From assembly GCA_028818385.1 (NCBI GenBank), contig JAPPNY010000012.1:1-36461 (forward strand): 36,461 nucleotides of DNA, read 5' to 3'. This DNA is from Spirochaetaceae bacterium. Its GTDB lineage: Bacteria > Spirochaetota > Spirochaetia > SZUA-6 > Bin103. The notes under the pieces were generated by a model, which worked only from the letters and a program-made list of their open reading frames with translations, searched no databases and was not told where the DNA came from. Made by a program: the position numbers and the translations under genes. Below are positions 26,751 through 34,447 of the stretch, piece by piece (the stretch's first letter is position 1; each line of letters begins with the position of its first letter).

Positions 26751-28114
26751 TCACCGGCGACGCGGCGATGCCGCTGCAGCATCTCTTCGACGGCGGCCGC
26801 GACCAGTCTCCCGTCGGTCACCAGGGACCGGCCGGCGACGACCGTGTGGCGGGGGTGCGCCGGCCCGCAGCGCAGCAACGCCTCCACCGGGTCGGACAGC
26901 GCGCCGGCGAACGGGATACCGCTGATCGGCCAGACCACCAGGTCGCCGGCGCGGCCCGGCGCCAGGCAGCCGATGTCGTCCCGGCCCAGGCAGGCGGCGC
27001 CGCCCAGGGTCGCCATCTCCAGCGCCTCGCGCGCCTGCATCGCCCGCGCTCCGCCGCGCAGCCGCGCCAGCAGCAGTGCGCCGCGGGTCTCCAGCCACAG
27101 CGACGCGCAGTCCGCCGATGCGGAGCCGTCGCAGCCGATGCCCACCGGCACGCCCGCGTCGCGCAACTCCCGGACCGGGGCCAGGCCCGCGCCCAGGATC
27201 TGATTCGAGCTCGGACAGTGGGCGACGCCGGTGCCCCAGCGCCCCAGCCGCTCGATCTCGGCCTCACTGGGATGCACGCAGTGCGCGACCCAGGCGCGGT
27301 CCGACCCCCAGCCGACCCGCTCGAAGTGCTCGACCGGGCGGCAGCCGAAGGCTTCCCGGCAGTAGTCGTTCTCGCCTGCGTCCTCGGCCAGGTGGGTGTG
27401 CAGCCGCACGTCCAGCCGCTCGGCCAGCTCCGCGGTACGCGCCATCAGCTCGGGCGTGACCGAGAACGGCGAGCACGGCGCCAGGGCGATGCGCATCATG
27501 GCGCCCGGCGCCGGGTCGTGGTGGACAGCGACGAGCCGCTCGCTGTCAGCCAGGATCTCGTCGTCGTCCTGCACCAGGTCGTCCGGCGGCAGGCCGCCGT
27601 CCTTGACCGAAAGGCTCATCGACCCGCGCGTGGGATGGAAGCGGAAGCCCAGCTCGCGCGCCGCCGTGATCTCGGCGCCGATCAGGTCACCGGCGCCGCG
27701 CGGATGCAGGTACAGATGGTCGGTGCTTGTGGTGCAGCCGCCCAGGGCCAGTTCGGCCAGTCCGATCCAGGCGGACACGTAGGCGGCTTCCTCGTCCAGG
27801 CGGCTCCACACCGGATACAGGGTGCGCAGCCACTCGAACAGGTCGCCGGCCAGCGCCGGGGCGAAGGCGCGGGTCAGGTTCTGGAAGAGGTGGTGGTGGG
27901 TGTTGACCAACCCCGGCGTGACCACGCAGCCGGCCGCGTCGATCACCCGCTCGGCCGGCGGTTCCCTGCCCGGCTCGCCGACCGCGCTGATCATGCCGCC
28001 GTCGATCGCCACCCAGCCGCCGCGTATCTCGCGACGCTCCGCGTCCATGGTCACCAACAGATCGGCACCGCGGACGCACAGATCGACCCGCGGGTCCACG
28101 CCCCCGCCACCCAT
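26723..28114 (-). CDS. Amidohydrolase, 8-oxoguanine deaminase / chlorohydrolase-like
   Basis: A 463-residue zinc amidohydrolase of the cytosine/guanine deaminase branch. It has P-G-L-V-N-T-H-H-H-L-F-Q-N-L (metal His at 73 and 75), then L-H-T-H-L-A-E-D, a later conserved His in V-A-H-C-V-H, and the metal Asp in I-G-C-D-G-S-A-S-A-D. The spacing and the H-H-H-L-F-Q-N-L-T-R and S-T-D-H-L-Y-L motifs point to 8-oxoguanine deaminase, which makes urate from oxidised guanine; other aminohydrolase substrates remain possible. I chose the ATG at 28114 because GGAGG lies six bases before it; the frame is open to 28165 with weaker starts. A nucleobase-type permease lies in the same neighbourhood. Confidence 0.85.
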   Translation of the reverse strand: MGGGGVDPRVDLCVRGADLLVTMDAERREIRGGWVAIDGGMISAVGEPGREPPAERVIDAAGCVVTPGLVNTHHHLFQNLTRAFAPALAGDLFEWLRTLYPVWSRLDEEAAYVSAWIGLAELALGGCTTSTDHLYLHPRGAGDLIGAEITAARELGFRFHPTRGSMSLSVKDGGLPPDDLVQDDDEILADSERLVAVHHDPAPGAMMRIALAPCSPFSVTPELMARTAELAERLDVRLHTHLAEDAGENDYCREAFGCRPVEHFERVGWGSDRAWVAHCVHPSEAEIERLGRWGTGVAHCPSSNQILGAGLAPVRELRDAGVPVGIGCDGSASADCASLWLETRGALLLARLRGGARAMQAREALEMATLGGAACLGRDDIGCLAPGRAGDLVVWPISGIPFAGALSDPVEALLRCGPAHPRHTVVAGRSLVTDGRLVAAAVEEMLQRHRRVAGEWLRAATGS

Positions 28115-28250
28115 CGTGCCCTCCATGTCCGCCGCTACGGTTTCCCGCCCACCGGACGTTGTCAAAGCGGCGGCCGCGAACCGAGCGGGCGCGGCCGGGC
28201 TGCGCTACCATCGGGCTTCGCAGCCTGCGGGCGCGCACAGGAGGATCGGT

Positions 28251-29414
28251 GTGAAGGTTACGGAAGTCAGGAGCTTCCCGGTACAGGACGACGACGGACG
28301 CCGCTACTTCATCGTTCGGGTCGATACCGACGCCGGCATCCACGGCCTGGGCGAGGCGGGCATCCGCAACTGGGGCGGATCGATCGCCAGCGCCGTCGAG
28401 CACCTCAGCGAGCTGGTCGTCGGCGCCGATCCCTGGCAGACCGAGCGCCTGTGGCAGCTCATGTTCCGCGGCGGGTTCTTCCCGGCGGACAAGGTATACG
28501 CCTGCGCGATCAGCGCGATCGACATCGCGCTGTGGGACATCAAGGGCAAGGCGGCCGGACTGCCGGTGTACCGCCTGCTCGGCGGACCGGTACGCGACAA
28601 GGTGGTGTGCTACCCGCACTCGCAGGGGAAGTCGACGCAGGCGCTGGTCGACAACGCCCGCCGGCAGGTGGACGAGGGCTGGCGCTTCCTCCGCTGGGGC
28701 CAGCCGGAGACCTCGGGCGTGCTCGAGGCACCGCGCAGCGCCGTGCTCGACCCGCACAAGTCGGTAGCGATCGCGGTCGAGCAGATGCGCGCGATACGCG
28801 AGGCCGTGGGCCCTGCGATCGAGCTCTGCTTGGACGTGCACACCCGGCTCGACCCGCCGCACGTGATCCGCATGTGCAAGTGGCTGGAGGAGTTCCATCC
28901 GTTCTTCATCGAGGACCCGATCCGGTCCGAGAACCCGGCGGGCTACCGCAAGCTGGCCCGCCACGTATCGCTGCCGATCGCGGCCGGCGAGCAGTGGGCT
29001 ACCAAGTGGCCGTTCCGGGAGGTGATCGAGGAGGAGCTGATCAGCTACGCGCGCATCGACCTGTGCATCGTCGGCGGCCTGACCGAGGCGCTCAAGATCA
29101 CGCACTGGGCGGAGACCCACTACATCGACATCGCGCCGCACAACCCGCTGGGGCCGGTGAGCGCCGCCGCCTGCACGGCGCTGTGCATGGCCTCCACCAA
29201 CGTCGGCGTCCTGGAGATGCCGCAGCGCCCCGGCACCTTCGCCCGCGCGCTCTTCCCTCAGCAGATCGGCTGGCGGGACGGCTTCGCCTTCGCCCCCGAT
29301 ATCCCCGGCCTGGGGGTGGACATGGACCTTGAGGTGGCCGCGGTCTCGCCGGTCACCTCCGACGACTGGCCACCCCGGCTGTCCCGCGAGGACGGCGCGT
29401 TCACCAACTGGTGA
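28251..29414 (+). CDS. Enolase-superfamily dehydratase (mandelate racemase/muconate lactonizing family, galactonate-dehydratase-like), first copy
   Basis: A 387-residue enzyme of the mandelate racemase group. Metal ligands are D195, E221 and E247, with H197 and H297 as likely acid/base residues; the spacings (+2, +26, +26, +50) equal those I recall for D-galactonate dehydratase DgoD. Motifs include L-D-V-H-T-R, F-I-E-D-P-I and I-A-P-H-N-P-L-G-P. It probably dehydrates a sugar acid to a 2-keto-3-deoxy product; which acid is unknown. The GTG at 28251 has an AGGAGG six bases upstream. It is divergent from the amidohydrolase (136 bases from its chosen start) and converges on the second NCS2 fusion. 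Confidence 0.9.
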   Translation: MKVTEVRSFPVQDDDGRRYFIVRVDTDAGIHGLGEAGIRNWGGSIASAVEHLSELVVGADPWQTERLWQLMFRGGFFPADKVYACAISAIDIALWDIKGKAAGLPVYRLLGGPVRDKVVCYPHSQGKSTQALVDNARRQVDEGWRFLRWGQPETSGVLEAPRSAVLDPHKSVAIAVEQMRAIREAVGPAIELCLDVHTRLDPPHVIRMCKWLEEFHPFFIEDPIRSENPAGYRKLARHVSLPIAAGEQWATKWPFREVIEEELISYARIDLCIVGGLTEALKITHWAETHYIDIAPHNPLGPVSAAACTALCMASTNVGVLEMPQRPGTFARALFPQQIGWRDGFAFAPDIPGLGVDMDLEVAAVSPVTSDDWPPRLSREDGAFTNW

Positions 29415-29417
29415 CGC
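29397..29417. terminator. Small hairpin at a convergent gene junction
   Basis: GCGT-T-CACCA-AC-TGGTG-ACGC forms a nine-pair stem with one bulged T and a two-base nominal loop, spanning the stop codon of the dehydratase gene, nine bases before the end of the convergent permease gene. There is no T-tract. It is a weak terminator candidate. Confidence 0.25.
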
Positions 29418-29423
29418 GTGTAG

Positions 29424-31175
29424 CTACCGGCCCCGCTGCGGACCGTCGACCCGCACGGTCACGATCTCGGTGCCGTGGTACTGCTCGTGGCGCACCGACG
29501 AGGCGATGTGCCGCAGGAGCCGCAGCGACGTCTCGCGCTCGTCCGGGACCTCGGCCGAGCGCGGGTCGAGCAGCGCGATCCGGTCCTGCAGGTTCTCGTG
29601 GCCGGTGGTGGCGACGAACTCCAGCACCGCCCCTCCATCCTGCTTGTGGGCGACCAGCAGCAGCCGCCGCGCCTCGCGCTCGCCGTCTTCCCCCTCCCCG
29701 ATCAGCGAAAGCAGCGTCTCCTCGCCGGCGGCGTCGAGCCGCCCGGCCATCGCCTCATCCCACCCGTTGCGGGATGCGAACGAGCCCAGGAACTCCCTGA
29801 TCTTCGGCAGGTCGGCAAGGTCGGTCCGCACCTCGATCCGGCGGCGGCCGGGCGAGGTCAGCTCCATGAACAGGGTCATCAAGATGGCCACCAGGCCGCC
29901 GGCCGTCATGCCGTTCTGCAGCAATCCGCCGGCCACCTGTGCGAAGTATTCGGGGAAGATCACGCCGCTCTGGAAACCGACACCGGCCCAGAACGAGACC
30001 CCGACCACCAGTCCCTTGCGGTAGTCGATCCCGTCCTGGATGACCATCTTCATGCCGGTGACGAACAGCATCGCCAGCAGCACCGTGATGTAGGCCGCGG
30101 CCACCGGCCCCGGAATCGCCAGCACCACTGCCAGCGCCTTGGGCAGGAACGCCAGCGCGACGAAGATCGCCCCGATGGCGACCCCGACGCCGCGCGCCCC
30201 CACGCCGGTGAGCTCGGTCACCGCGATGCTGGTCGAATACGTCGTGTTCGGCACCGTGCCGACCAGGCCGGACAACAGGTTGCCCGCGCCGTCGGCGGAG
30301 ACCGCGCCCTGCACGGCGCGGAAGTCCACCGCCCGCGGCCGCCGCCACGACACGCGCTGGATGGCGGCGCCGTCGCCGATGGTCTCGATCGCGCCGACCA
30401 GCGTCACGAACACGAAGGCCGGCAGGAGCGCCCAGAAAACCGGCCCGAAGCTCAGGTCGAAGCCGGGCCAGCCGCCTGCCGGAACGCCGACCCACCCGGC
30501 GCCGGCCACCGATGCCATGTCGTAGAGGCCGAACAGGCCGGCGACCACCGAGCCGACGACCACGCCGATGACGGGTGCCCAGAGGCGGAGCGATCCCGTG
30601 GCCTTCAACGCGAGTCCGGTGATCACCAGCACGGTAACGAGGGCGCTCAGCGGCGCGGACAGGGGCGGAGCGCTCTCCGGCACGTCCGCCAGCGTATCGA
30701 AGACGATGGGCATTACCGTGACCGCGATCAGCATGATCACCGTCCCCGCCACCGTCGGGGTCAGAATGCGCCGCAACAGCGAGAGCCGCGCGGCGAGCAC
30801 GAACTGAAACAGCGCCGAGATCACGACCAGGGTGGCGAGCATCGCCGGCCCTCCCTGGGCGAGCGCCGCGACGGAGACGGCGATGAAGGCCCCCGACGTG
30901 CCCATCAGGAGCACGTAGCCGGCCCCGATCCTGCCCACCCGGACCGCCTGCAGCGCGGTGGTGACACCACTGACCGCGACCGCCCCGAACACGGCCCAGG
31001 AGAGGTACGGCTCGCCGCCGCCGGCGGCCCGGACGACGATGGCCGGCGTGAGCACGATCCCGCCCAGGCAGAGGATGGCGAGCTGCAGGCCCAGGCCGAA
31101 GGTCAGCAGCTTCGGGGGCTTGTCGTCGGGTTCGAAGCGAACGCTGGCGCGCGCTCCGGCTGTCTCGTTCTGCAT
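29424..31175 (-). CDS. NCS2-family permease fused to a degenerate GHKL/RsbW-like domain, copy 2
   Basis: A 583-residue paralogue of the protein at 12497-14263, alike along its whole length including the soluble C-terminal domain (I-R-E-F-L-G-S-F-A-S-R-N-G-W, A-A-G-E-E-T-L-L-S-L, L-R-L-L-R-H-I-A-S-S-V-R-H). Unlike copy 1 it keeps a glutamate in A-I-E-T-I-G-D, the position of a uracil-binding Glu in UraA, but the second one is replaced (N-T-T-Y-S-T-S-I-A). It should import a nucleobase-like or related anion by proton symport; the substrate is unsettled. I chose the ATG at 31175, which follows a strong GGGAGGGAGA on the minus strand; the frame is open to 31217. It is divergent from the second dehydratase gene. 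Confidence 0.87.
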   Translation of the reverse strand: MQNETAGARASVRFEPDDKPPKLLTFGLGLQLAILCLGGIVLTPAIVVRAAGGGEPYLSWAVFGAVAVSGVTTALQAVRVGRIGAGYVLLMGTSGAFIAVSVAALAQGGPAMLATLVVISALFQFVLAARLSLLRRILTPTVAGTVIMLIAVTVMPIVFDTLADVPESAPPLSAPLSALVTVLVITGLALKATGSLRLWAPVIGVVVGSVVAGLFGLYDMASVAGAGWVGVPAGGWPGFDLSFGPVFWALLPAFVFVTLVGAIETIGDGAAIQRVSWRRPRAVDFRAVQGAVSADGAGNLLSGLVGTVPNTTYSTSIAVTELTGVGARGVGVAIGAIFVALAFLPKALAVVLAIPGPVAAAYITVLLAMLFVTGMKMVIQDGIDYRKGLVVGVSFWAGVGFQSGVIFPEYFAQVAGGLLQNGMTAGGLVAILMTLFMELTSPGRRRIEVRTDLADLPKIREFLGSFASRNGWDEAMAGRLDAAGEETLLSLIGEGEDGEREARRLLLVAHKQDGGAVLEFVATTGHENLQDRIALLDPRSAEVPDERETSLRLLRHIASSVRHEQYHGTEIVTVRVDGPQRGR

Positions 31176-31272
31176 GCGGTCTCCCTCCCGCCTCCATCGG
31201 CGGAACGTGCGCGACACGCCGCCGACGGCTGCGCCCCCGATGGTAACGGGTCAGAGCAGAATGGGCATTATC

Positions 31273-31290
31273 GTTGTAGCGTTTTGCAAC
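31273..31290. promoter_or_regulatory. Operator-like imperfect palindrome in a divergent spacer
   Basis: GTTGTA and TGCAAC are inverted half-sites (GTTGyA) separated by six bases, in the AT-richer part of the 134-base spacer between the permease fusion (minus) and the dehydratase (plus), 20 bases before the dehydratase ATG. The symmetry and size resemble LacI- or GntR-type operators. No matching regulator gene is in the window. Confidence 0.3.
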
Positions 31291-31309
31291 TCATGGAGCG
31301 AGGCACGAG

Positions 31310-32446
31310 ATGAAGATCACGGAGATCGAGACCTACCTGATGAGCGCCGCCACGGGCAAGGAGTCCTGGTCACGCCGGAACTGGCTGTTCGTGAAGGTGC
31401 TCACCGACGAAGGGATCTACGGCGTAGGCGAGGCCAGCGGCTGGCCGCGCGTGGTCCAGACCGCGATCCGCGACCTGAGCGCCATCCTCGTCGGCGACGA
31501 CCCGTTCCGGATCGAGCGTATCTGCCAGAAGATCATGACCGCGATGATGGGCCACGGCATGACCGGCGTCGTCGGTTCCGGCGCCATGACCGGCATCGAG
31601 ATGGCGCTCTGGGACCTGAAGGGCAAGGCGCTGGGCGTCCCGGTCTACGAGCTGTTCGGCGGCAGGATCCGCGACGAGGTGGCCCTCTACGCCCATGCGG
31701 GAACGCCGCAGCGGAACGAGGAGCTGGTCGCGATGGGCTACGGCGCGCTCAAGACCGGCGGCTTCGACGGCCTGCCCAGGAAGGTCGCCGGCCTGCGCGA
31801 TGCCCTGGGGCCGGACGTCGACCTCATGGTGGACGTGCACGGGCCACCGTGGCTCACCACCCGTGACGCCATCGCCCTGGGCCAGCGGCTCGAAGACTAC
31901 GACCTCCTGTTCTACGAGGACCCGGTCGCACCGGAGAACATCGAGGGCATCCGCCGCGTGGCCGAGTCGGTCAACATCCCGATCGCGGTCGGCGAGCGCC
32001 ACTCCTATCTCTGGGGCGTCCGCCAGGTCCTGGAGGAGGAGATCGCCGACGTCATCCAGCCGGACACCGGGCGCGCCGGCGGCCTGCTCCAGCTCAAGAA
32101 GATCGCGGCGCTGGCCGAAGCGCACTACGCCGTCATCGCCCCGCACGACGGCTCCCTCGGGCCGGTCGCGGAGATGGGCGCCGCGCACGTGCTGGCGACG
32201 GTCCCGAACTTCCTCCTGCTCGAGCACCTGGCCGACGACGTCCCCGCCCGCTACGAGGTGATGGAGCCGCAGCCGAACATCGTGGACGGCAGCATCGTGC
32301 TGAGCGACGCGCCCGGCCTCGGCGTGGACATCGTCGAGGATGCCATCGCCAGGTACCCGTCGACCGGCAACGTGAGCGCGCTCGCCGAGGAGGACGACCA
32401 CCTGTACGTGGCGCCGCGGCGGCGCCGCGCCCGGTTCCTGCAATAG
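31310..32446 (+). CDS. Enolase-superfamily dehydratase (mandelate racemase/muconate lactonizing family, galactonate-dehydratase-like), second copy
   Basis: A 378-residue member of the same superfamily as the gene at 28251-29414 but from a different branch. Metal ligands are D175, E203 and E229; H177 and H279 are the likely acid/base pair (V-D-V-H-G, F-Y-E-D-P, V-G-E-R-H, I-A-P-H-D). It has K-x-G in L-K-T-G-G but no clear K-x-K. The ATG at 31310 is preceded by GAGG six bases upstream. Substrate probably a sugar acid. It converges on the beta-propeller gene with 15 bases between them. The basic C-terminal tail, R-R-R-R-A-R-F-L-Q, is unusual. Confidence 0.9.
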   Translation: MKITEIETYLMSAATGKESWSRRNWLFVKVLTDEGIYGVGEASGWPRVVQTAIRDLSAILVGDDPFRIERICQKIMTAMMGHGMTGVVGSGAMTGIEMALWDLKGKALGVPVYELFGGRIRDEVALYAHAGTPQRNEELVAMGYGALKTGGFDGLPRKVAGLRDALGPDVDLMVDVHGPPWLTTRDAIALGQRLEDYDLLFYEDPVAPENIEGIRRVAESVNIPIAVGERHSYLWGVRQVLEEEIADVIQPDTGRAGGLLQLKKIAALAEAHYAVIAPHDGSLGPVAEMGAAHVLATVPNFLLLEHLADDVPARYEVMEPQPNIVDGSIVLSDAPGLGVDIVEDAIARYPSTGNVSALAEEDDHLYVAPRRRRARFLQ

Positions 32447-32461
32447 CGCGGCGAGACGACC

Positions 32462-33643
32462 TCAGGCGGTGAGCCAGCGCCCGAAGCCGGCGCCCCAACG
32501 GTCGTGACCGGCGCTCAGACGCCGTGCGCCGGAGCCGTCGGCAGAGGCGATCCACAGTTCGGGCGGCTCGGTGACCCGCGCCCGTGAGAAGACCACCGCG
32601 TCGCCGGCCGCCGACCAGGAGGCGTGATAGTCCCACCTGCCCTCCTCGGCGGGAGTGATCTCCTCCACGTCCCCCGAGTCGGGGTCCAGGGCGCAGAGCT
32701 GCGTACCACCGCGCGCCAGCTCCGGTGCGTACACGAGCTCCTCATGATCGGGCAGGGAGGCGTCGAAGCGGGCGTCCGCGTGCGAGTCCGGCAGCAGCCG
32801 GGTCAAGGTGATGCGATTCTGGCCCGGAATCCAGGTGGTCATGTTTGAGCCGCCGCCCCTGTAGCCGTCGGCGCCGTAGGACGTGCCGAACCAGTGCGAC
32901 TGGCCGGCGGTCACCACCCGGTGGACGGTGCCGTCGGGATGGCCGATGCACAGGTCGGCGGCGAAGTGGGCGGGATCGGTGGCGGAGTGGCAGTCCAGGT
33001 ACGCCAGCCGGGAGCCATCGCCCGACCACACCGGCGCGAAGTACAGGTGCCCGGTCCGCGCCGCCACCATGGTCCGGTCGCCGCCGACGATGTCGATCAC
33101 CTCGATGCTGTACGGGTAGACCCGGGGGTACCTGCTCGACTTGTCGCCGGTGACGTGACAGGCGACGCGAGTCTGGTCGGGACTGATCTCGGCCCCGTAG
33201 TGGAAGCCCTGGCCCGGATGCGTGAGCGCACGGCAGGCGCTGCCGTCGGCATCCATGACATAGAGCTGCTGCGCATCGTCGACCATGGCGCTGGCCAGAA
33301 GCCTGCGCCCGTCGGCGAAGGCCGCGCCGCAGGTAAGGAAGCGGCTCGGACGGTCGGCGACTTCCAGCGACTCGAGCCTGCCGCTCTGCAGATCGTGGAA
33401 CCAGAGGTTGACCTGCACGTCGCCCACCACCATTCGCGCCATGGTGGTGTCCTCGAAGCTGTGCAGGATGATCCGGCCGTCCGGCAGCGACGGCCCGAAC
33501 TGCCAGCGCTGCTGGCCGGGCACTTCCAGGTCGAGGTACCGCTCGCCGCTGCCGTCCTCGGCCACGACGCCCAGGCGTCCGCCGGCGTGGAAGCCGATCA
33601 GGCGAGCCGTCATGGCCCCGTCCGCCCCCAGCCGCGGGTTCAT
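32462..33643 (-). CDS. TolB-like beta-propeller protein, oligogalacturonate-lyase-like
   Basis: About 393 residues made of repeated beta-propeller blades with W-S-x-D-G-S-R-L-A and S-P-D-Q-T-R-V-type motifs. Conserved-looking segments include H-W-F-G-T-S-Y-G-A-D-G-Y-R-G-G-G-S-N and D-Y-H-A-S-W. The fold and several His/Tyr positions recall family-22 oligogalacturonate lyases, but I cannot confirm the catalytic set, so it could be a non-enzymatic propeller. No signal peptide is visible. The start is the ATG at 33643 or 33613; neither has a clear ribosome binding site, and longer readings would run into the HicB-like gene 17 bases upstream. Neighbouring sugar-acid dehydratases would suit a role in acidic-sugar breakdown. 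Confidence 0.65.
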   Translation of the reverse strand: MNPRLGADGAMTARLIGFHAGGRLGVVAEDGSGERYLDLEVPGQQRWQFGPSLPDGRIILHSFEDTTMARMVVGDVQVNLWFHDLQSGRLESLEVADRPSRFLTCGAAFADGRRLLASAMVDDAQQLYVMDADGSACRALTHPGQGFHYGAEISPDQTRVACHVTGDKSSRYPRVYPYSIEVIDIVGGDRTMVAARTGHLYFAPVWSGDGSRLAYLDCHSATDPAHFAADLCIGHPDGTVHRVVTAGQSHWFGTSYGADGYRGGGSNMTTWIPGQNRITLTRLLPDSHADARFDASLPDHEELVYAPELARGGTQLCALDPDSGDVEEITPAEEGRWDYHASWSAAGDAVVFSRARVTEPPELWIASADGSGARRLSAGHDRWGAGFGRWLTA

Positions 33644-33660
33644 GCGATCTTGATCAAAGA

Positions 33661-34185
33661 TCAGGCTGCTAGCAGGCTCGCTTCTGGCGGAGCAGGGATC
33701 GCCATGAGGGGCTTGTGGTCTTGCGTCTCCCGGACGTCCTCCACGACCGCGAAGTCCGACCAGTCCGAAGCATCGTACTTCCGCAGGTCCGGCGCCCCCT
33801 CCTCCTGCCCCGACCTCACCCTGTCGAGGGCCTTCTTCCACGACGCCACGGCAACCTCGTCCGTCGTCTGCATGAAGTCCTCGATGTGAGCCCTGAAATC
33901 CGTCACGTTCTTGCTGGACACCATGACGTCCTCCAGGATCTTCGAGATGTCCGCGCGAACGTTGTCATTCGCTTCGGAGAGGCTGGCGCCTTCGGCGAAC
34001 AGGGACCCGGGGTAGACCCCGTCGATCGTGCAAGAGCCTGTCTCAGGGTCGATGGTGGCCAGTAGTCGGCCCATCATCATCACGCAGACCTTGAAGTCCG
34101 TGCCGCGCACCTCCTCGAAGTGTCTGAACAGCAGCGGCCACTCTTCTCCGGGGGGGTCCCATTCGGCGCGGACCACATCCTTCAT
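33661..34185 (-). CDS. Hypothetical protein with a HicB-like segment
   Basis: A 174-residue soluble protein. I do not recognise it as a whole. Residues about 35-80 (I-D-P-E-T-G-S-C-T, G-S-L-F-A-E-G-A-S-L-S-E-A, then a helix N-D-N-V-R-A-D-I-S-K-I-L-E-D-V) resemble the HicB antitoxin fold, in which a short sheet is followed by an EA-x-x-N helix. No HicA-type toxin gene is adjacent. I chose the ATG at 34185, which has AGAGGAG seven bases upstream; the frame remains open to 34311. An inverted repeat 50 bases upstream could be its operator. The following gene, 17 bases on, is the beta-propeller protein. Confidence 0.6.
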   Translation of the reverse strand: MKDVVRAEWDPPGEEWPLLFRHFEEVRGTDFKVCVMMMGRLLATIDPETGSCTIDGVYPGSLFAEGASLSEANDNVRADISKILEDVMVSSKNVTDFRAHIEDFMQTTDEVAVASWKKALDRVRSGQEEGAPDLRKYDASDWSDFAVVEDVRETQDHKPLMAIPAPPEASLLAA

Positions 34186-34234
34186 CGTGTCACTCCTCTT
34201 CCGTAGCAAGCACAGGATATGCGTGCAACCGAGT

Positions 34235-34249
34235 GTACCAGAGTGGTAC
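34235..34249. promoter_or_regulatory. Perfect inverted repeat upstream of the HicB-like gene
   Basis: GTACCA-GAG-TGGTAC is a perfect 6-3-6 inverted repeat, 50 bases upstream of the HicB-like ATG, in the 262-base divergent spacer and in locally AT-richer sequence. Its size suits a dimeric repressor site, for instance autoregulation, but the binding protein is unknown. Confidence 0.35.
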
Positions 34250-34447
34250 TGAGCCTGGTGAGAACAGGTCAAGTCAACGACATGGGGTCCGCCTGCCTTC
34301 GTAGTCCTCATCGACTGTCAGCATCGAGGAGCATGGAGCCAGGCCCTCCTCCCTGACCGGTCCTGACTCACTGGAGCCATCCCCGCGTCAAGAGGCACCG
34401 CGTGGCCGGCCTGTTCAGCCACACCACGCGCGTGCAGAGTGTCCGCG

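Noticed and set aside
28160..28165. TTGACA on the minus strand as a -35 element for the amidohydrolase
   Set aside because: The hexamer is perfect, but no acceptable -10 hexamer lies 16-18 bases downstream.
31176..31217. A 14-residue N-terminal extension of the second NCS2 fusion
   Set aside because: The ATG at 31175 has a strong ribosome binding site, and copy 1 starts at a comparable position.
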